A stretch of DNA of 21,340 bases from positions 1 to 21,340 of the forward strand of contig CALVRF010000014.1 of NCBI GenBank assembly GCA_944358495.1, in the 5' to 3' direction. The position numbers and the translations under genes were made by a program. The number at the start of each line of letters is the position of its first letter. Positions within the stretch are counted from its first letter, which is position 1. This document shows, piece by piece, positions 7,247 through 14,773 of the stretch. This DNA is from an uncultured Bacilli bacterium. GTDB taxonomy: Bacteria; Bacillota_I; Bacilli_A; RF39; UBA660. The notes beneath the pieces were generated by a model, which ran no database searches, was not told where the DNA came from, and saw only the letters and a program-made list of their open reading frames with translations.

Positions 7247-10063
7247 CTATTTTAAATAAGGTTTTAAAAACTTACCAGTATAACTATTAGGCTCATTAAT
7301 TATTTCTTCTGGCGTACCCTCAAATACAATATTTCCCCCTTCGTCGCCACCTTCTGGGCCTAAATCAATGATATGGTCCGCTACTTTAATAACATCTAAA
7401 TTGTGTTCAATAACTAAAACAGTATCACCATTATCAACAATTCTATTTAAAATCACTAACAATTTCTTAATATCATCGGTATGAAGTCCTGTTGTTGGCT
7501 CGTCTAAGATAAATAAACTTTTCCCTGTCGGTTTTTTCTGAAGTTCTTTAGCTAGCTTAATTCGTGCGGCCTCTCCGCCCGATAAAGTTGGAGCACTTTG
7601 GCCAAGTTTAATATAAGATAATCCAACATCCATAAGCATTTGTAACTTATTTTTAACCTTTGGTACATTTTCGAAAAATTTTAAAGCTTCTTCAACAGTC
7701 ATTTCTAAAACATCATAAATGTTTTTCCCCTTATATTTAATTTGCAAAGTTTCCGTATTGTAACGAGTCCCATGACAAACTTCACACGGAACATAAACAT
7801 CTGGTAAAAAGTGCATTTCAATCTTCTTAACACCATCACCCCAACAAGCTTCACATCTTCCACCTTTAACATTAAATGAAAATCTTCCCTTATCATAACC
7901 ACGCATCTTGGATTCTTTCGTCGAAGCAAAAACATCACGAATATCATCAAATACGCCTGTATAAGTGGCCGGATTACTACGTGGCGTTCTACCGATTGGG
8001 GCTTGCGAAATATCGATAACTTTATCAATGTTTTCTAGGCCCTTAACCGCTCTAAATTTACCCGGTTTTTCTTTAGAACGATATAAGTTATTAGCTACTA
8101 CTCTATATAATATTTCATTCACTAAAGTACTTTTACCACTACCAGACACTCCAGTAACACAAATAAATTTACCTAATGGAAATTTTACATTGATATTTTT
8201 TAAGTTATTCTCTTTAGCCCCTTTAATTTCCACATATTTTTTATTACCTTTTCTTCTTTTTGCTGGCACTTCTATTTTTTCTTCACCAGTTAAATACTTA
8301 CCCGTTAAACTATTTGGATTTTTCATGACTTCTTCCGGTGTTCCTTCCGCAACAACTTCTCCACCATGAACCCCAGCTTTAGGTCCGATATCCACTAAAT
8401 AATCAGCAGCTAACATCGTGTCAGTATCATGTTCAACGACAATTAACGTATTACCTAAATCACGCATTTCTAGTAACGAATTGATTAATCTTTGATTATC
8501 TCTCTGATGTAATCCTATCGAAGGCTCATCTAAAACATATAAAACCCCTGTTAACCTAGAACCAATTTGTGTAGCTAATCTAATTCTTTGTGCTTCACCA
8601 CCAGAAAGAGTTTTCGCTTCCCTAGCTAACGTTAAATACTCTAATCCCACATTAATCAAAAAACTAATACGCGAATTAATTTCTTTAATAATTAACTCTG
8701 AAATTTGTTCTTGCTCTTTAGTTAGTTTTAAATTCTTAAAGAAGTTAGCTATATCTTTAATACTAAGTTTAGTAAGTTCATATATATTTTTGCCACCTAC
8801 TAAGACCGATAAAACACTATCATTAAGTCTCGCCCCATGGCATCTTGGACACTCAAGCTCTGTCATATAATTTTCAATCCACTCACGAATCCATGTACTT
8901 TTAGTTTCCATATAACGGCGTTCTAGGTTAGTGATAATTCCCTCAAAAGTTCCCTTACTAACTCTAGTATTGCCATTTTTCGCCGTGTATTTAAAAGTAA
9001 TAATATCATTAGAACCATATAATACAATATCTAACTCTTGCTTAGTTAAATTTTTAACTGATTTATCCATATCAATACCATAATAATCACAAGTACATTT
9101 TAAATTAGTATAAGTAATGTTATTGTCATCACTATTATTAATCACGACAATAGCACCCTCATTAATACTTAAATTTTTATCCGGAATTACCAAATCTTCA
9201 TCGATTTTATATTTAATTCCTAACCCTTTACAATCCGGACAAGCTCCCCAAGGTGCATTAAAAGAAAACATTCTCGGTTCTAACTCTGGCAAAGAAAAAT
9301 CACACTCTGGGCAAGCATAAGTTTCACTCATAAGCATCTTTTCTCCACCAATAATATCGATTAAAACTTTACCTTTCCCTAGTTTAGTAGCTGTTTCTAC
9401 TGACTCATACAAACGGCTCCTAATTTCATCTTTAATAATTAATCTATCAACTACCACTTCAATTGTATGTTTTTTGTTTTTTTCTAGATTAATTTCTTCC
9501 GATAAATCATAATCCTCTTCATCAATGACAACTCTCGCATAACCATCTTTTCTTAAAGACTCTAATAAATCCTTATGCGTCCCCTTTTCTAAAGTCGCCA
9601 CTGGTCCTAAAACCCTAATCTTCGTTCCTGTTTCTAACGTTAAAATATCATTAACCATTTCTTCTACACTTTGTGAAGAAATTGGAATGTGATGTTTTGG
9701 ACAGTAAGGCACACCAATACGTGCATATAATAACCTTAAATAATCATATATTTCTGTAACCGTTCCCACTGTACTTCGTGGATTTTTATTCGTTGTTTTT
9801 TGATCAATACTAATAGCCGGACTTAATCCTTCAATACTATCCACTAAAGGCTTTTCGGTACCACCTAAAAACTGACGGGCATAAGCACTTAAACTTTCAA
9901 CATATCTTCTTTGCCCTTCCGCATAAATTGTATCAAAAGCCAAACTACTTTTGCCACTGCCACTAACACCGGTCATAACAATTAATTTATTTTTAGGTAA
10001 TGTGATACTAATATTTTTCAAATTATTTTCTCTCGCACCTTTTACAATAATTTCATCCATCAT
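7247..10063 (-). CDS. uvrA: Excinuclease ABC subunit A
   Basis: About 938 residues, full length for UvrA, the dimeric ATPase that finds bulky DNA lesions and loads UvrB in nucleotide excision repair. Two ABC ATPase modules are intact. The first has Walker A GVSGSGKSS (about 32-40) and, after a long insertion, LSGGEAQRIRLA and LDEPSIGLHQRD. The second has GVSGSGKSTLV, LSGGEAARIKLA and LDEPTTGLHTDD. Zinc modules are visible as CPEC...CPDC before the UvrB-binding-type insertion and CEAC...CEVC in the second half. I chose the ATG at 10063, which has GAGGAG five bases upstream; a GTG two codons earlier is less likely. The start overlaps the preceding small gene by 11 nt. uvrB is not adjacent. Confidence 0.97.
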   Translation of the reverse strand: MMDEIIVKGARENNLKNISITLPKNKLIVMTGVSGSGKSSLAFDTIYAEGQRRYVESLSAYARQFLGGTEKPLVDSIEGLSPAISIDQKTTNKNPRSTVGTVTEIYDYLRLLYARIGVPYCPKHHIPISSQSVEEMVNDILTLETGTKIRVLGPVATLEKGTHKDLLESLRKDGYARVVIDEEDYDLSEEINLEKNKKHTIEVVVDRLIIKDEIRSRLYESVETATKLGKGKVLIDIIGGEKMLMSETYACPECDFSLPELEPRMFSFNAPWGACPDCKGLGIKYKIDEDLVIPDKNLSINEGAIVVINNSDDNNITYTNLKCTCDYYGIDMDKSVKNLTKQELDIVLYGSNDIITFKYTAKNGNTRVSKGTFEGIITNLERRYMETKSTWIREWIENYMTELECPRCHGARLNDSVLSVLVGGKNIYELTKLSIKDIANFFKNLKLTKEQEQISELIIKEINSRISFLINVGLEYLTLAREAKTLSGGEAQRIRLATQIGSRLTGVLYVLDEPSIGLHQRDNQRLINSLLEMRDLGNTLIVVEHDTDTMLAADYLVDIGPKAGVHGGEVVAEGTPEEVMKNPNSLTGKYLTGEEKIEVPAKRRKGNKKYVEIKGAKENNLKNINVKFPLGKFICVTGVSGSGKSTLVNEILYRVVANNLYRSKEKPGKFRAVKGLENIDKVIDISQAPIGRTPRSNPATYTGVFDDIRDVFASTKESKMRGYDKGRFSFNVKGGRCEACWGDGVKKIEMHFLPDVYVPCEVCHGTRYNTETLQIKYKGKNIYDVLEMTVEEALKFFENVPKVKNKLQMLMDVGLSYIKLGQSAPTLSGGEAARIKLAKELQKKPTGKSLFILDEPTTGLHTDDIKKLLVILNRIVDNGDTVLVIEHNLDVIKVADHIIDLGPEGGDEGGNIVFEGTPEEIINEPNSYTGKFLKPYLK

Positions 10064-10547
10064 TTTCACTCCTCATATAAGCTTCTTTATCACCAAAATG
10101 ATAATACCTAACAGCTTTTAAAACTTTAAGCTTCCTATTCAAATTACTCATTATTTGATTAATTTCACCATCAGTCATTTTATAAGTCTGAATAAATCTT
10201 TCCAATCTATCTTCCGGTAACTCTTTAGCCATTTCGATAATTTCTTCTCTCGGTATAATTCTTTTAATATAGATATCACTGCAAGCATATATATCAAAAT
10301 AACCATAATATTCATCTTTATATTCTGGGCTAATTACTCCAAACCCAATAACTTCACATAAAATTGGATTATCCTCCGTAAAGCGAAAAGTATCTTCAAA
10401 ATTCAAACATAAATGAAAGCCTCGGCCACCACATGGCCCTGCTTTAACATCGCCATCCACGTGCATAACGGCATGCTCTTTAAACTGCATCCCATTAAAA
10501 GTTTTAAATTCACCATTAAATACTTTATAACCCTCAATATAATCCAA
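10053..10547 (-). CDS. Small protein, weakly like DUF7666, upstream of uvrA
   Basis: A 164-residue protein with no signal peptide or membrane segment. The N-terminal 75 residues (GYKVFNGEFKTFNGMQF..., then GGRGFHLCLNFEDTFRF and CEVIGFG) resemble the pattern of DUF7666, a small domain beginning with a YKVFN motif and carrying a GFH.C motif, often in phage-related proteins. The rest is charged and helical. The likely start is TTG at 10547, with AGGTGAT five bases upstream. The stop lies 11 nt inside uvrA, so the two are translationally coupled. Function is unknown; the pairing with uvrA is positional evidence only. The family match is from memory and may be wrong. Confidence 0.7.
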   Translation of the reverse strand: MDYIEGYKVFNGEFKTFNGMQFKEHAVMHVDGDVKAGPCGGRGFHLCLNFEDTFRFTEDNPILCEVIGFGVISPEYKDEYYGYFDIYACSDIYIKRIIPREEIIEMAKELPEDRLERFIQTYKMTDGEINQIMSNLNRKLKVLKAVRYYHFGDKEAYMRSENDG

Positions 10548-10657
10548 TCTAAATCACCTACCAGTTATTATATCATAGCTGTCAACACCATTATATCACA
10601 AACTAATGTTTGTGGTTGAATTTTCTCTTAAAAACATAAAATTATCTAGGTGATTGT
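10548..10657. promoter_or_regulatory. Divergent intergenic region between the uvrA operon and the YwaF-like gene
   Basis: A 110-nt spacer between divergent genes that must carry both promoters. On the minus strand TATAAT occurs at 10590-10595 with a loose TTCAAC 19 bases upstream. On the plus strand TTGAAT (10616-10621) and TAAAAT (10637-10642) are 15 bases apart. Both spacings are off-consensus, so the exact promoters are uncertain. AAACTAATGTTTGTGG near 10600 contains a short AAAC/GTTT inverted repeat. Confidence 0.3.
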
Positions 10658-11365
10658 ATGGCCCTTTATTCATTTAGACATTTATTAATTATTTTTACCT
10701 TGTTAAGCATCCCTATACTTTGGGGTTTAAAACTTAAAAAAAATAAAAAAATTCTAAAAACAATTCTAATTTCCTTATTGTTTTTAGAACTTTTTAGAAT
10801 CTTTTTTCTAATCATTAATCATCATTTTTCTATAAATAAAGACTTATCTTTACAACTTTGTTACTTGTATCCTTTTATTGGATTAATTTATTTAATAACC
10901 AATAAAGAATATCTTTTAAATTATCTAGGACCATTTGGCATTTTATTTAGTATAGCCGCCATTATTTTCACCAATCCTAATCCGTTTTTAAACTTCGATA
11001 CTATTCACTGTTATATTTATCATAGTATACTTCTATTATCTGGAATTTATATAACAAAAAACTACAAAGCAAAATTTTCATTAAAAAACATTTTTATCTT
11101 ACTAATCCAAATTATGATTGCTTTCGTTATAAATTCCTTAATAAATAAATCAAATTATATCTTTTTAAATTCTTTTTTACACCCTAATATTAAATATAAT
11201 ATGAACATTGAAGCCTTTAATATTCCCTTATTTAATTATTCCATAAATGAAGTTTTAATAAACTTAATTAACAATCTCGGATATTTTTATTACACCATTT
11301 TACTTCTTTTAGTAATAACAGTCTTTAGTACCTTTTGGCTTTATATTTTTAGAAAAAAAACTTAA
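10658..11365 (+). CDS. YwaF/TIGR02206-type integral membrane protein
   Basis: A 235-residue protein made almost entirely of hydrophobic helices, about six or seven (roughly 8-24, 34-53, 65-82, 89-106, 117-133, 144-161, 212-232). The order of SLQLCYLYPF, YLGPFGI, TNPNPFL and HCYIYHSILLLSGIYI matches the conserved blocks of the TIGR02206/YwaF family: a xLxLC motif, a Gly-rich loop, a Pro-containing turn and an H....YH pair. The family's biochemical role is unknown. The start ATG has AGGTGAT upstream with a short spacer. The gene is transcribed away from uvrA and ends tail to tail with the TPR-like gene, the two TAA stops overlapping in TTAA. Confidence 0.75.
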   Translation: MALYSFRHLLIIFTLLSIPILWGLKLKKNKKILKTILISLLFLELFRIFFLIINHHFSINKDLSLQLCYLYPFIGLIYLITNKEYLLNYLGPFGILFSIAAIIFTNPNPFLNFDTIHCYIYHSILLLSGIYITKNYKAKFSLKNIFILLIQIMIAFVINSLINKSNYIFLNSFLHPNIKYNMNIEAFNIPLFNYSINEVLINLINNLGYFYYTILLLLVITVFSTFWLYIFRKKT

Positions 11366-12255
11366 TCAACTTTTTTCTTATTTCTATCAATCCATTCACC
11401 AATACTACCAGTATTTAATAAAACAAATCTAAAAGTACTCATAAATTCAAATACTTCTGACTTATCACCAAGTGAATACATCCCGTTTTCTAAAAAAGTA
11501 AAAAACTCTTCCTCTTTAATTTCTTTAGTCATCACTTTAATAAAATGTTTATTTCTTTTATTAGCTTCTTTTAAATATTTTAAAGCCTTATCAAAATTTC
11601 CTAATTTATAATTTAAAATCATCTGACTTGCTGAACTAATTAAAGTATCATCTGGATATTCTTTTAATAAATCATTTAAAGCTTTTTCATCTTCAAAATA
11701 AGTATAAATAGCCATTAAAACAAATCTAGCCCCCATATTATCATTTTCATTAAGTCTGATAATTTCTAAAGCCACCTCTTTAGCTTGACTAAGCATTCCT
11801 AAATTAAGTAACAAATTTAATTTATCCCACATTAATCTAATATAAGGTCTTGTTTCAAAAAGGCCATAAAACATTCCTATATTTTCATCATTAAATAAAT
11901 CTTCTTCTTTTAAATGCTCTTCTTCTTCTTTAATTGCTTTATCCATTTTTTCTAATAACTTAAATGGATTTTCTTCAAAGTTAAACAAAAATCTTTTAGC
12001 ATCCACACAAAACGGATCGATTTTTAATGCCTCTTTAGCCAATTTTTTAGCTTCTTTTTCATCTTCACAATCATAAGCCTCTTCTAATTTTTCTAAAGCC
12101 TTTACACTAGGAGTATCTTCAATATCTAGTAAATCAGAATTATATTTCCCCATAAACTCATCCAAACACTTTTTTAATTCTTCTTCATTTTGCGGATTTT
12201 TTTCTTCTAGAAATTCATTCATTTTATGATGTAACTTATTCATTTCTAAACTCAT
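11362..12255 (-). CDS. Acidic helical TPR-like protein
   Basis: About 297 residues, cytosolic and strongly acidic. It is predicted to be all helical, with repeating Leu/Ala patterns such as LEKLEEAYDCEDEKEAKKLAKEA, AKEVALEIIRLNENDNMGARFVL and KLGNFDKALKYLKEANKRN, which resemble tetratricopeptide repeats. It looks like ST7/TPR-type scaffold proteins that occur in many Firmicutes next to transcription or metal-binding modules, but no enzymatic motif is visible. I use the ATG at 12255, which has GGAAGGTG five bases upstream. A GTG six codons earlier (12273) would put that site inside the gene. It ends with its TAA overlapping the convergent YwaF-like stop. Confidence 0.7.
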   Translation of the reverse strand: MSLEMNKLHHKMNEFLEEKNPQNEEELKKCLDEFMGKYNSDLLDIEDTPSVKALEKLEEAYDCEDEKEAKKLAKEALKIDPFCVDAKRFLFNFEENPFKLLEKMDKAIKEEEEHLKEEDLFNDENIGMFYGLFETRPYIRLMWDKLNLLLNLGMLSQAKEVALEIIRLNENDNMGARFVLMAIYTYFEDEKALNDLLKEYPDDTLISSASQMILNYKLGNFDKALKYLKEANKRNKHFIKVMTKEIKEEEFFTFLENGMYSLGDKSEVFEFMSTFRFVLLNTGSIGEWIDRNKKKVD

Positions 12256-12282
12256 ATAAACACCTTCCTTCACCTATAAGAT

Positions 12283-12311
12283 ACTATATTTTCCATAATA
12301 AAACAAGTAAA
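12283..12311 (-). promoter_or_regulatory. Sigma-A-type promoter of the TPR-like gene
   Basis: On the minus strand TTTACT (12311-12306) and TATAGT (12288-12283) are separated by 17 bases and lie about 30 bases before the chosen ATG. Both hexamers are moderate matches to TTGACA and TATAAT. Confidence 0.45.
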
Positions 12312-12329
12312 AAGGCGAATTTAATCGTC
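12309..12329 (-). terminator. Possible weak terminator after the lectin-like gene
   Basis: Minus strand GACGA, a six-base AT loop and TCGCC followed by five T residues. The stem has one mismatch. It would end transcripts coming through the structured element upstream, but the match is poor and it overlaps the next promoter. Confidence 0.3.
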
Positions 12330-12382
12330 TTATCATTCATATATTAACATTTATACCTTCTACTATTTTCTTAATCTTGATG

Positions 12383-12480
12383 TTTGGCTCCGCTCGCAGT
12401 AGCTCGCGGTTTACCTTTCCCGAACTATTCACTTCGTGAAAGTTCGCCTTGGGGCTCTCGCAAGAAGGGAGCTTGCTGAA
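12383..12480. other. GC-rich structured non-coding element
   Basis: This roughly 100-base stretch in the gap between the TPR-like gene and the lectin-like gene is much richer in GC than its surroundings. It holds a hairpin at 12421-12446 with CGAACT and TTCAC paired to GTGAA and AGTTCG (11 pairs, one bulged base, three-base loop). A second stem lies at 12460-12476 (GCAAG / CTTGC), and GCTCGC is directly repeated at 12392-12397 and 12402-12407. No coding frame or T-run follows the hairpins. It could be an RNA element in the 3' region of the lectin-like transcript, a dispersed palindromic repeat, or a DGR-associated cruciform. Confidence 0.5.
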
Positions 12481-12503
12481 ATGTCATCTATTTAGTCTTT
12501 ACT

Positions 12504-13382
12504 CTAACTTATGACATATGGATCTTCTGATGTTCCTGTTCCAGATAAGGTAATATCAGATGACAGATAGAGAACTGGGACGACGCCGCCGCTGCTGTAG
12601 CTCGCACTGCTGCCGTACACATAACCGGCATTGCCGCTGCGGCCGCTCACAGTGAACACGTTGCTCGAATAGCCGGCGTTCGGGGAAATTATCCACATAA
12701 ATCCACCTGATGGAACTGAATTATACATCCAATTGGTTGTTAAACAGGTTTCGCTATTAGAATTATTTAAACTGAGTGTTTCACATTGTGCGGTATTTGT
12801 ATTTGCTCTTAAATATTCACTTGCGGTTATTAATCCTACTTCTCCGTTCCAAGTAGTCCCGTTTTCATCATTTATTTGATCGGCTAAATCATTATTATAA
12901 TAAGTTACGGCTCCGATACTAAAGTTATGACTTACTACTTTATCAGAATCGGATAATGTTGGTAAGTATTCTTCATTTAAATAGGTATTTAAATCTGCTG
13001 GTCTTACCCAATTATTCGAATTTGAACTATCCCAGGCTCTATTTCCGATGCTTTCACTTCGCATTATTTTTATACTTCCATCATTTTCTACTGATATGAT
13101 TCTCCATGTCTCTCCGCTAAAGGTTATATAATTATTTGGATTTGCTCCTTTATAAATATATCTGCCTTCTTCATAACTATCAGCATATAGGCCATCTCCT
13201 GTTGTTACTACCTCTAAATCTTGGCCACCAATTTCAGCATATGATTTCTCCACTATATTCCCCTTAGCTCCAATATTTAAAGTAGTACTAAACGCTGCAT
13301 ATCCCACTGTAAAAAGTAATAATAAACTAAATAAAGAAGCTATAACAATATTCCTTTGCTTTTTCATTTGTTTTCTTCGCAT
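12504..13382 (-). CDS. Exported DUF6273-like/C-type-lectin-like protein with SipW-type signal; candidate DGR target
   Basis: A 292-residue exported protein. Residues 1-32 are a basic start, a hydrophobic helix and GYAAFSTTLNI, the pattern of SipW-dependent signal peptides. The body has the DUF6273-like motifs RYIYKGANPNNYITFSGE, WRIISVENDGSIKIMRSES, WDSSNSNNW and LNTYLNEEYL. The C-terminus has WIISP...VFTVS...GVVPVLYLSSDITLSGTGTSEDPYVIS. Proteins with this ending adopt a C-type-lectin/formylglycine-enzyme-like fold that is a common DGR target. Codons for residues 235-266 are abruptly GC-rich, mostly of the form NNC or NNT, and encode Ser, Gly, Ala, Tyr, Arg and Asn, as expected from mutated AAC/AAT codons. 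A good promoter precedes it; ATG 13382 follows GGGACGTG. No reverse transcriptase is in the window. Confidence 0.8.
   Translation of the reverse strand: MRRKQMKKQRNIVIASLFSLLLLFTVGYAAFSTTLNIGAKGNIVEKSYAEIGGQDLEVVTTGDGLYADSYEEGRYIYKGANPNNYITFSGETWRIISVENDGSIKIMRSESIGNRAWDSSNSNNWVRPADLNTYLNEEYLPTLSDSDKVVSHNFSIGAVTYYNNDLADQINDENGTTWNGEVGLITASEYLRANTNTAQCETLSLNNSNSETCLTTNWMYNSVPSGGFMWIISPNAGYSSNVFTVSGRSGNAGYVYGSSASYSSGGVVPVLYLSSDITLSGTGTSEDPYVIS
12585..12680 (-). other. Candidate DGR variable region (VR)
   Basis: This 96-base stretch encodes residues 235-266 of the lectin-like protein. By my count 38 of 60 bases at 12601-12660 are G or C, against 20 of 60 at 12901-12960 in the same gene. Coding-strand codons run AAC GCC GGC TAT TCG AGC AAC and later AGC GGC CGC AGC GGC AAT GCC. 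Most could arise by substitution at the adenines of AAC or AAT codons. The fixed Val and Phe codons (GTG, TTC, GTC) between them keep the fold. The reading as adenine-directed mutagenesis is inference. Confidence 0.5.
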
Positions 13383-13407
13383 ATTTTCACGTCCCTATCT
13401 TATATTT

Positions 13408-13436
13408 ATTATAACCAAAATAATTAAAAATTACAA
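13408..13436 (-). promoter_or_regulatory. Promoter of the lectin-like gene
   Basis: Minus strand TTGTAA (13436-13431), a 17-base spacer and a perfect TATAAT (13413-13408), about 26 bases before the ATG. It is back to back with the promoter of the divergent metallopeptidase; the two -35 boxes are 14 bases apart. Confidence 0.65.
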
Positions 13437-13450
13437 TCTTTTTACTACAC

Positions 13451-13478
13451 TTGACATTATCTTATTGACATGTATAAT
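13451..13478 (+). promoter_or_regulatory. Consensus sigma-A promoter of the metallopeptidase gene
   Basis: Perfect TTGACA (13451-13456) and perfect TATAAT (13473-13478) with a 16-base spacer. The -10 overlaps an ATG at 13470, which therefore cannot be the translation start; the ATG at 13497 follows AAAGGTGAT. Confidence 0.8.
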
Positions 13479-13496
13479 ATTAAAAAAGGTGATTTA

Positions 13497-14408
13497 ATGG
13501 AATCTTTTTTTAATTTTCTAAATGTTTTTTTTACTGCAAAAGATGAAGTATTAAAAGATATAACTAAAGAAGATGATTGTTTTTATATTGAATATATAAA
13601 TAATTCTTTAATAAGAGCTTTAAATACTTACATACCAAACTCATTTATTAATAATTTACCTCTCATTCCTGAAACAGTGATTTCAAAAATCAAAAAACAC
13701 ATTATTAGCCATAATAAATATGTAGAGTTAGGAGATATAATTGAAACCTTTATTAGTTATGTTGAGCCAATTAACTTAATCAATCTTTTAGGTAATATCG
13801 ATTCTTTACAAATAACATATGACAAAAAGATTGATCATAAAAGCTTAGGTTACTATAGTCTTAAAACCAACACCATTCATATTTTTAATAATAAATATCC
13901 AACACTAAGCCATGAATTTCTGCATGCTGCCTCTAGTCAAATAATTAATGGCATCCATTTATGTGGCTTTTCTATCGGCAATGAACATGGTATTTATTTT
14001 GAAGGATTAAATGAAGGCTTTACTGAATTATTTAATCACAGGATTTTTAAAGAAAAAATAATATCCTATAAAACTAATGTTCTCATTTGTCGTTGCCTAG
14101 AATTAATGTTTGATAATCCTAAAGATATAGAAACAGCTTATTTTAATAATGATTTTGATTTTATTTATGAAACATTCCTGCAATATGGAACCAAAGAGGA
14201 GTTCGCCTATTTGTGTAAAAGATTAGACTATTTTTCAAAAATCGATCATTATATAGATGAAGCTAAAGTTGTTTTAGATTTTCTATATGATATTATCAGT
14301 AGAACAAAAGATAATCAAAAATTAGAAAAATTTAAACAAATAACTGAAGAAATTACCCCTGAACCACTAAAACAAAAAATAAAAAAAATAATTAAAAAAA
14401 ATATGTGA
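13497..14408 (+). CDS. HExxH zinc metallopeptidase-like protein, no family recognised
   Basis: A 303-residue protein without a signal peptide or membrane helix, so probably cytosolic. Residues 139-143 are HEFLH, the zincin motif, and 30 residues on comes FEGLNEGFTELFNHR (168-182), in which Glu173 or Glu177 is in the position of a gluzincin third zinc ligand. The helices before the motif and the Lys-rich tail (KKIIKKN) are unremarkable. I do not recognise the family. The substrate is unknown, and the divergent arrangement with an exported lectin-like protein is only positional evidence. I chose ATG 13497, which has AAAGGTGAT upstream and lies 19 bases after a consensus -10. Its TGA stop lies in the hairpin of a bidirectional terminator. 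Confidence 0.75.
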   Translation: MESFFNFLNVFFTAKDEVLKDITKEDDCFYIEYINNSLIRALNTYIPNSFINNLPLIPETVISKIKKHIISHNKYVELGDIIETFISYVEPINLINLLGNIDSLQITYDKKIDHKSLGYYSLKTNTIHIFNNKYPTLSHEFLHAASSQIINGIHLCGFSIGNEHGIYFEGLNEGFTELFNHRIFKEKIISYKTNVLICRCLELMFDNPKDIETAYFNNDFDFIYETFLQYGTKEEFAYLCKRLDYFSKIDHYIDEAKVVLDFLYDIISRTKDNQKLEKFKQITEEITPEPLKQKIKKIIKKNM

Positions 14409-14424
14409 AACAACATATTTTTTT
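14394..14424. terminator. Bidirectional terminator between the metallopeptidase and spoVAE
   Basis: AAAAAAAATATGT, a six-base loop and ACATATTTTTTT form a long A-T stem with a T-run in both orientations. It contains the stop of the plus-strand metallopeptidase gene and the stop of the minus-strand spoVAE. Confidence 0.8.
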
Positions 14425-14773
14425 AATCTCTAGGTTTAAATATTAAAGACATAAAGAATGCTGATATAATAGTTGCACATATTCCCGCACTAGTTAAATC
14501 AAAAGCACCTACAAACAGTCCCATAATTCCTTGCTCATTATAACCCATAATTGCTCCATGCGTAAGCATATGTCCAAAACTCGTAATCGGTACTAAAGCA
14601 CCACCACCAGCCCATAAAACCAACCTATCATAAATATTAAAAACATCCAAAAAAGCCCCAACAATAACAAACAAAACTGTAATATGACCAGGAGTCAATT
14701 TCGTTTTATCTAAAATAATTTGTCCAATCATACAAACTAAGCCAGCAAATATAAAAGCATTTAAATATATCAT
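14423..14773 (-). CDS. spoVAE: Stage V sporulation protein AE (SpoVAEb type)
   Basis: A 116-residue membrane protein with about four helices. The blocks FAGLVCMIGQIILDKTKLTPGHI, FGHMLTHGAIMGYNEQGIMGLFVGAF and TSAGICATIISAFFMSLIFKPRD are diagnostic of SpoVAE. Together with SpoVAC and SpoVAD it belongs to the inner-forespore-membrane machinery that moves calcium-dipicolinate into the spore and releases it at germination. It is full length. Its ATG overlaps the spoVAD stop in TAATG, so translation is coupled. It is the last gene of the operon and is followed by a bidirectional terminator. Confidence 0.93.
   Translation of the reverse strand: MIYLNAFIFAGLVCMIGQIILDKTKLTPGHITVLFVIVGAFLDVFNIYDRLVLWAGGGALVPITSFGHMLTHGAIMGYNEQGIMGLFVGAFDLTSAGICATIISAFFMSLIFKPRD

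Noticed and set aside
7705..9320. Several open frames within uvrA on both strands (for example near 7705-8028, 7965-8369 and 9117-9320)
   Set aside because: They are out-of-frame or antisense readings of an intact, highly conserved uvrA, with no ribosome sites or protein-like motifs.
10413..10619. Plus-strand frame over the small gene upstream of uvrA
   Set aside because: Antisense shadow of a better-supported coding frame; no ribosome site.
12383..12480. GC-rich element as the DGR template repeat of the adjacent variable region
   Set aside because: By eye it shows no alignment with 12541-12700, so it is not the template.
13470..13496. Upstream ATG at 13470 for the metallopeptidase
   Set aside because: It overlaps the -10 box of a consensus promoter; the ATG at 13497 has a proper ribosome site.
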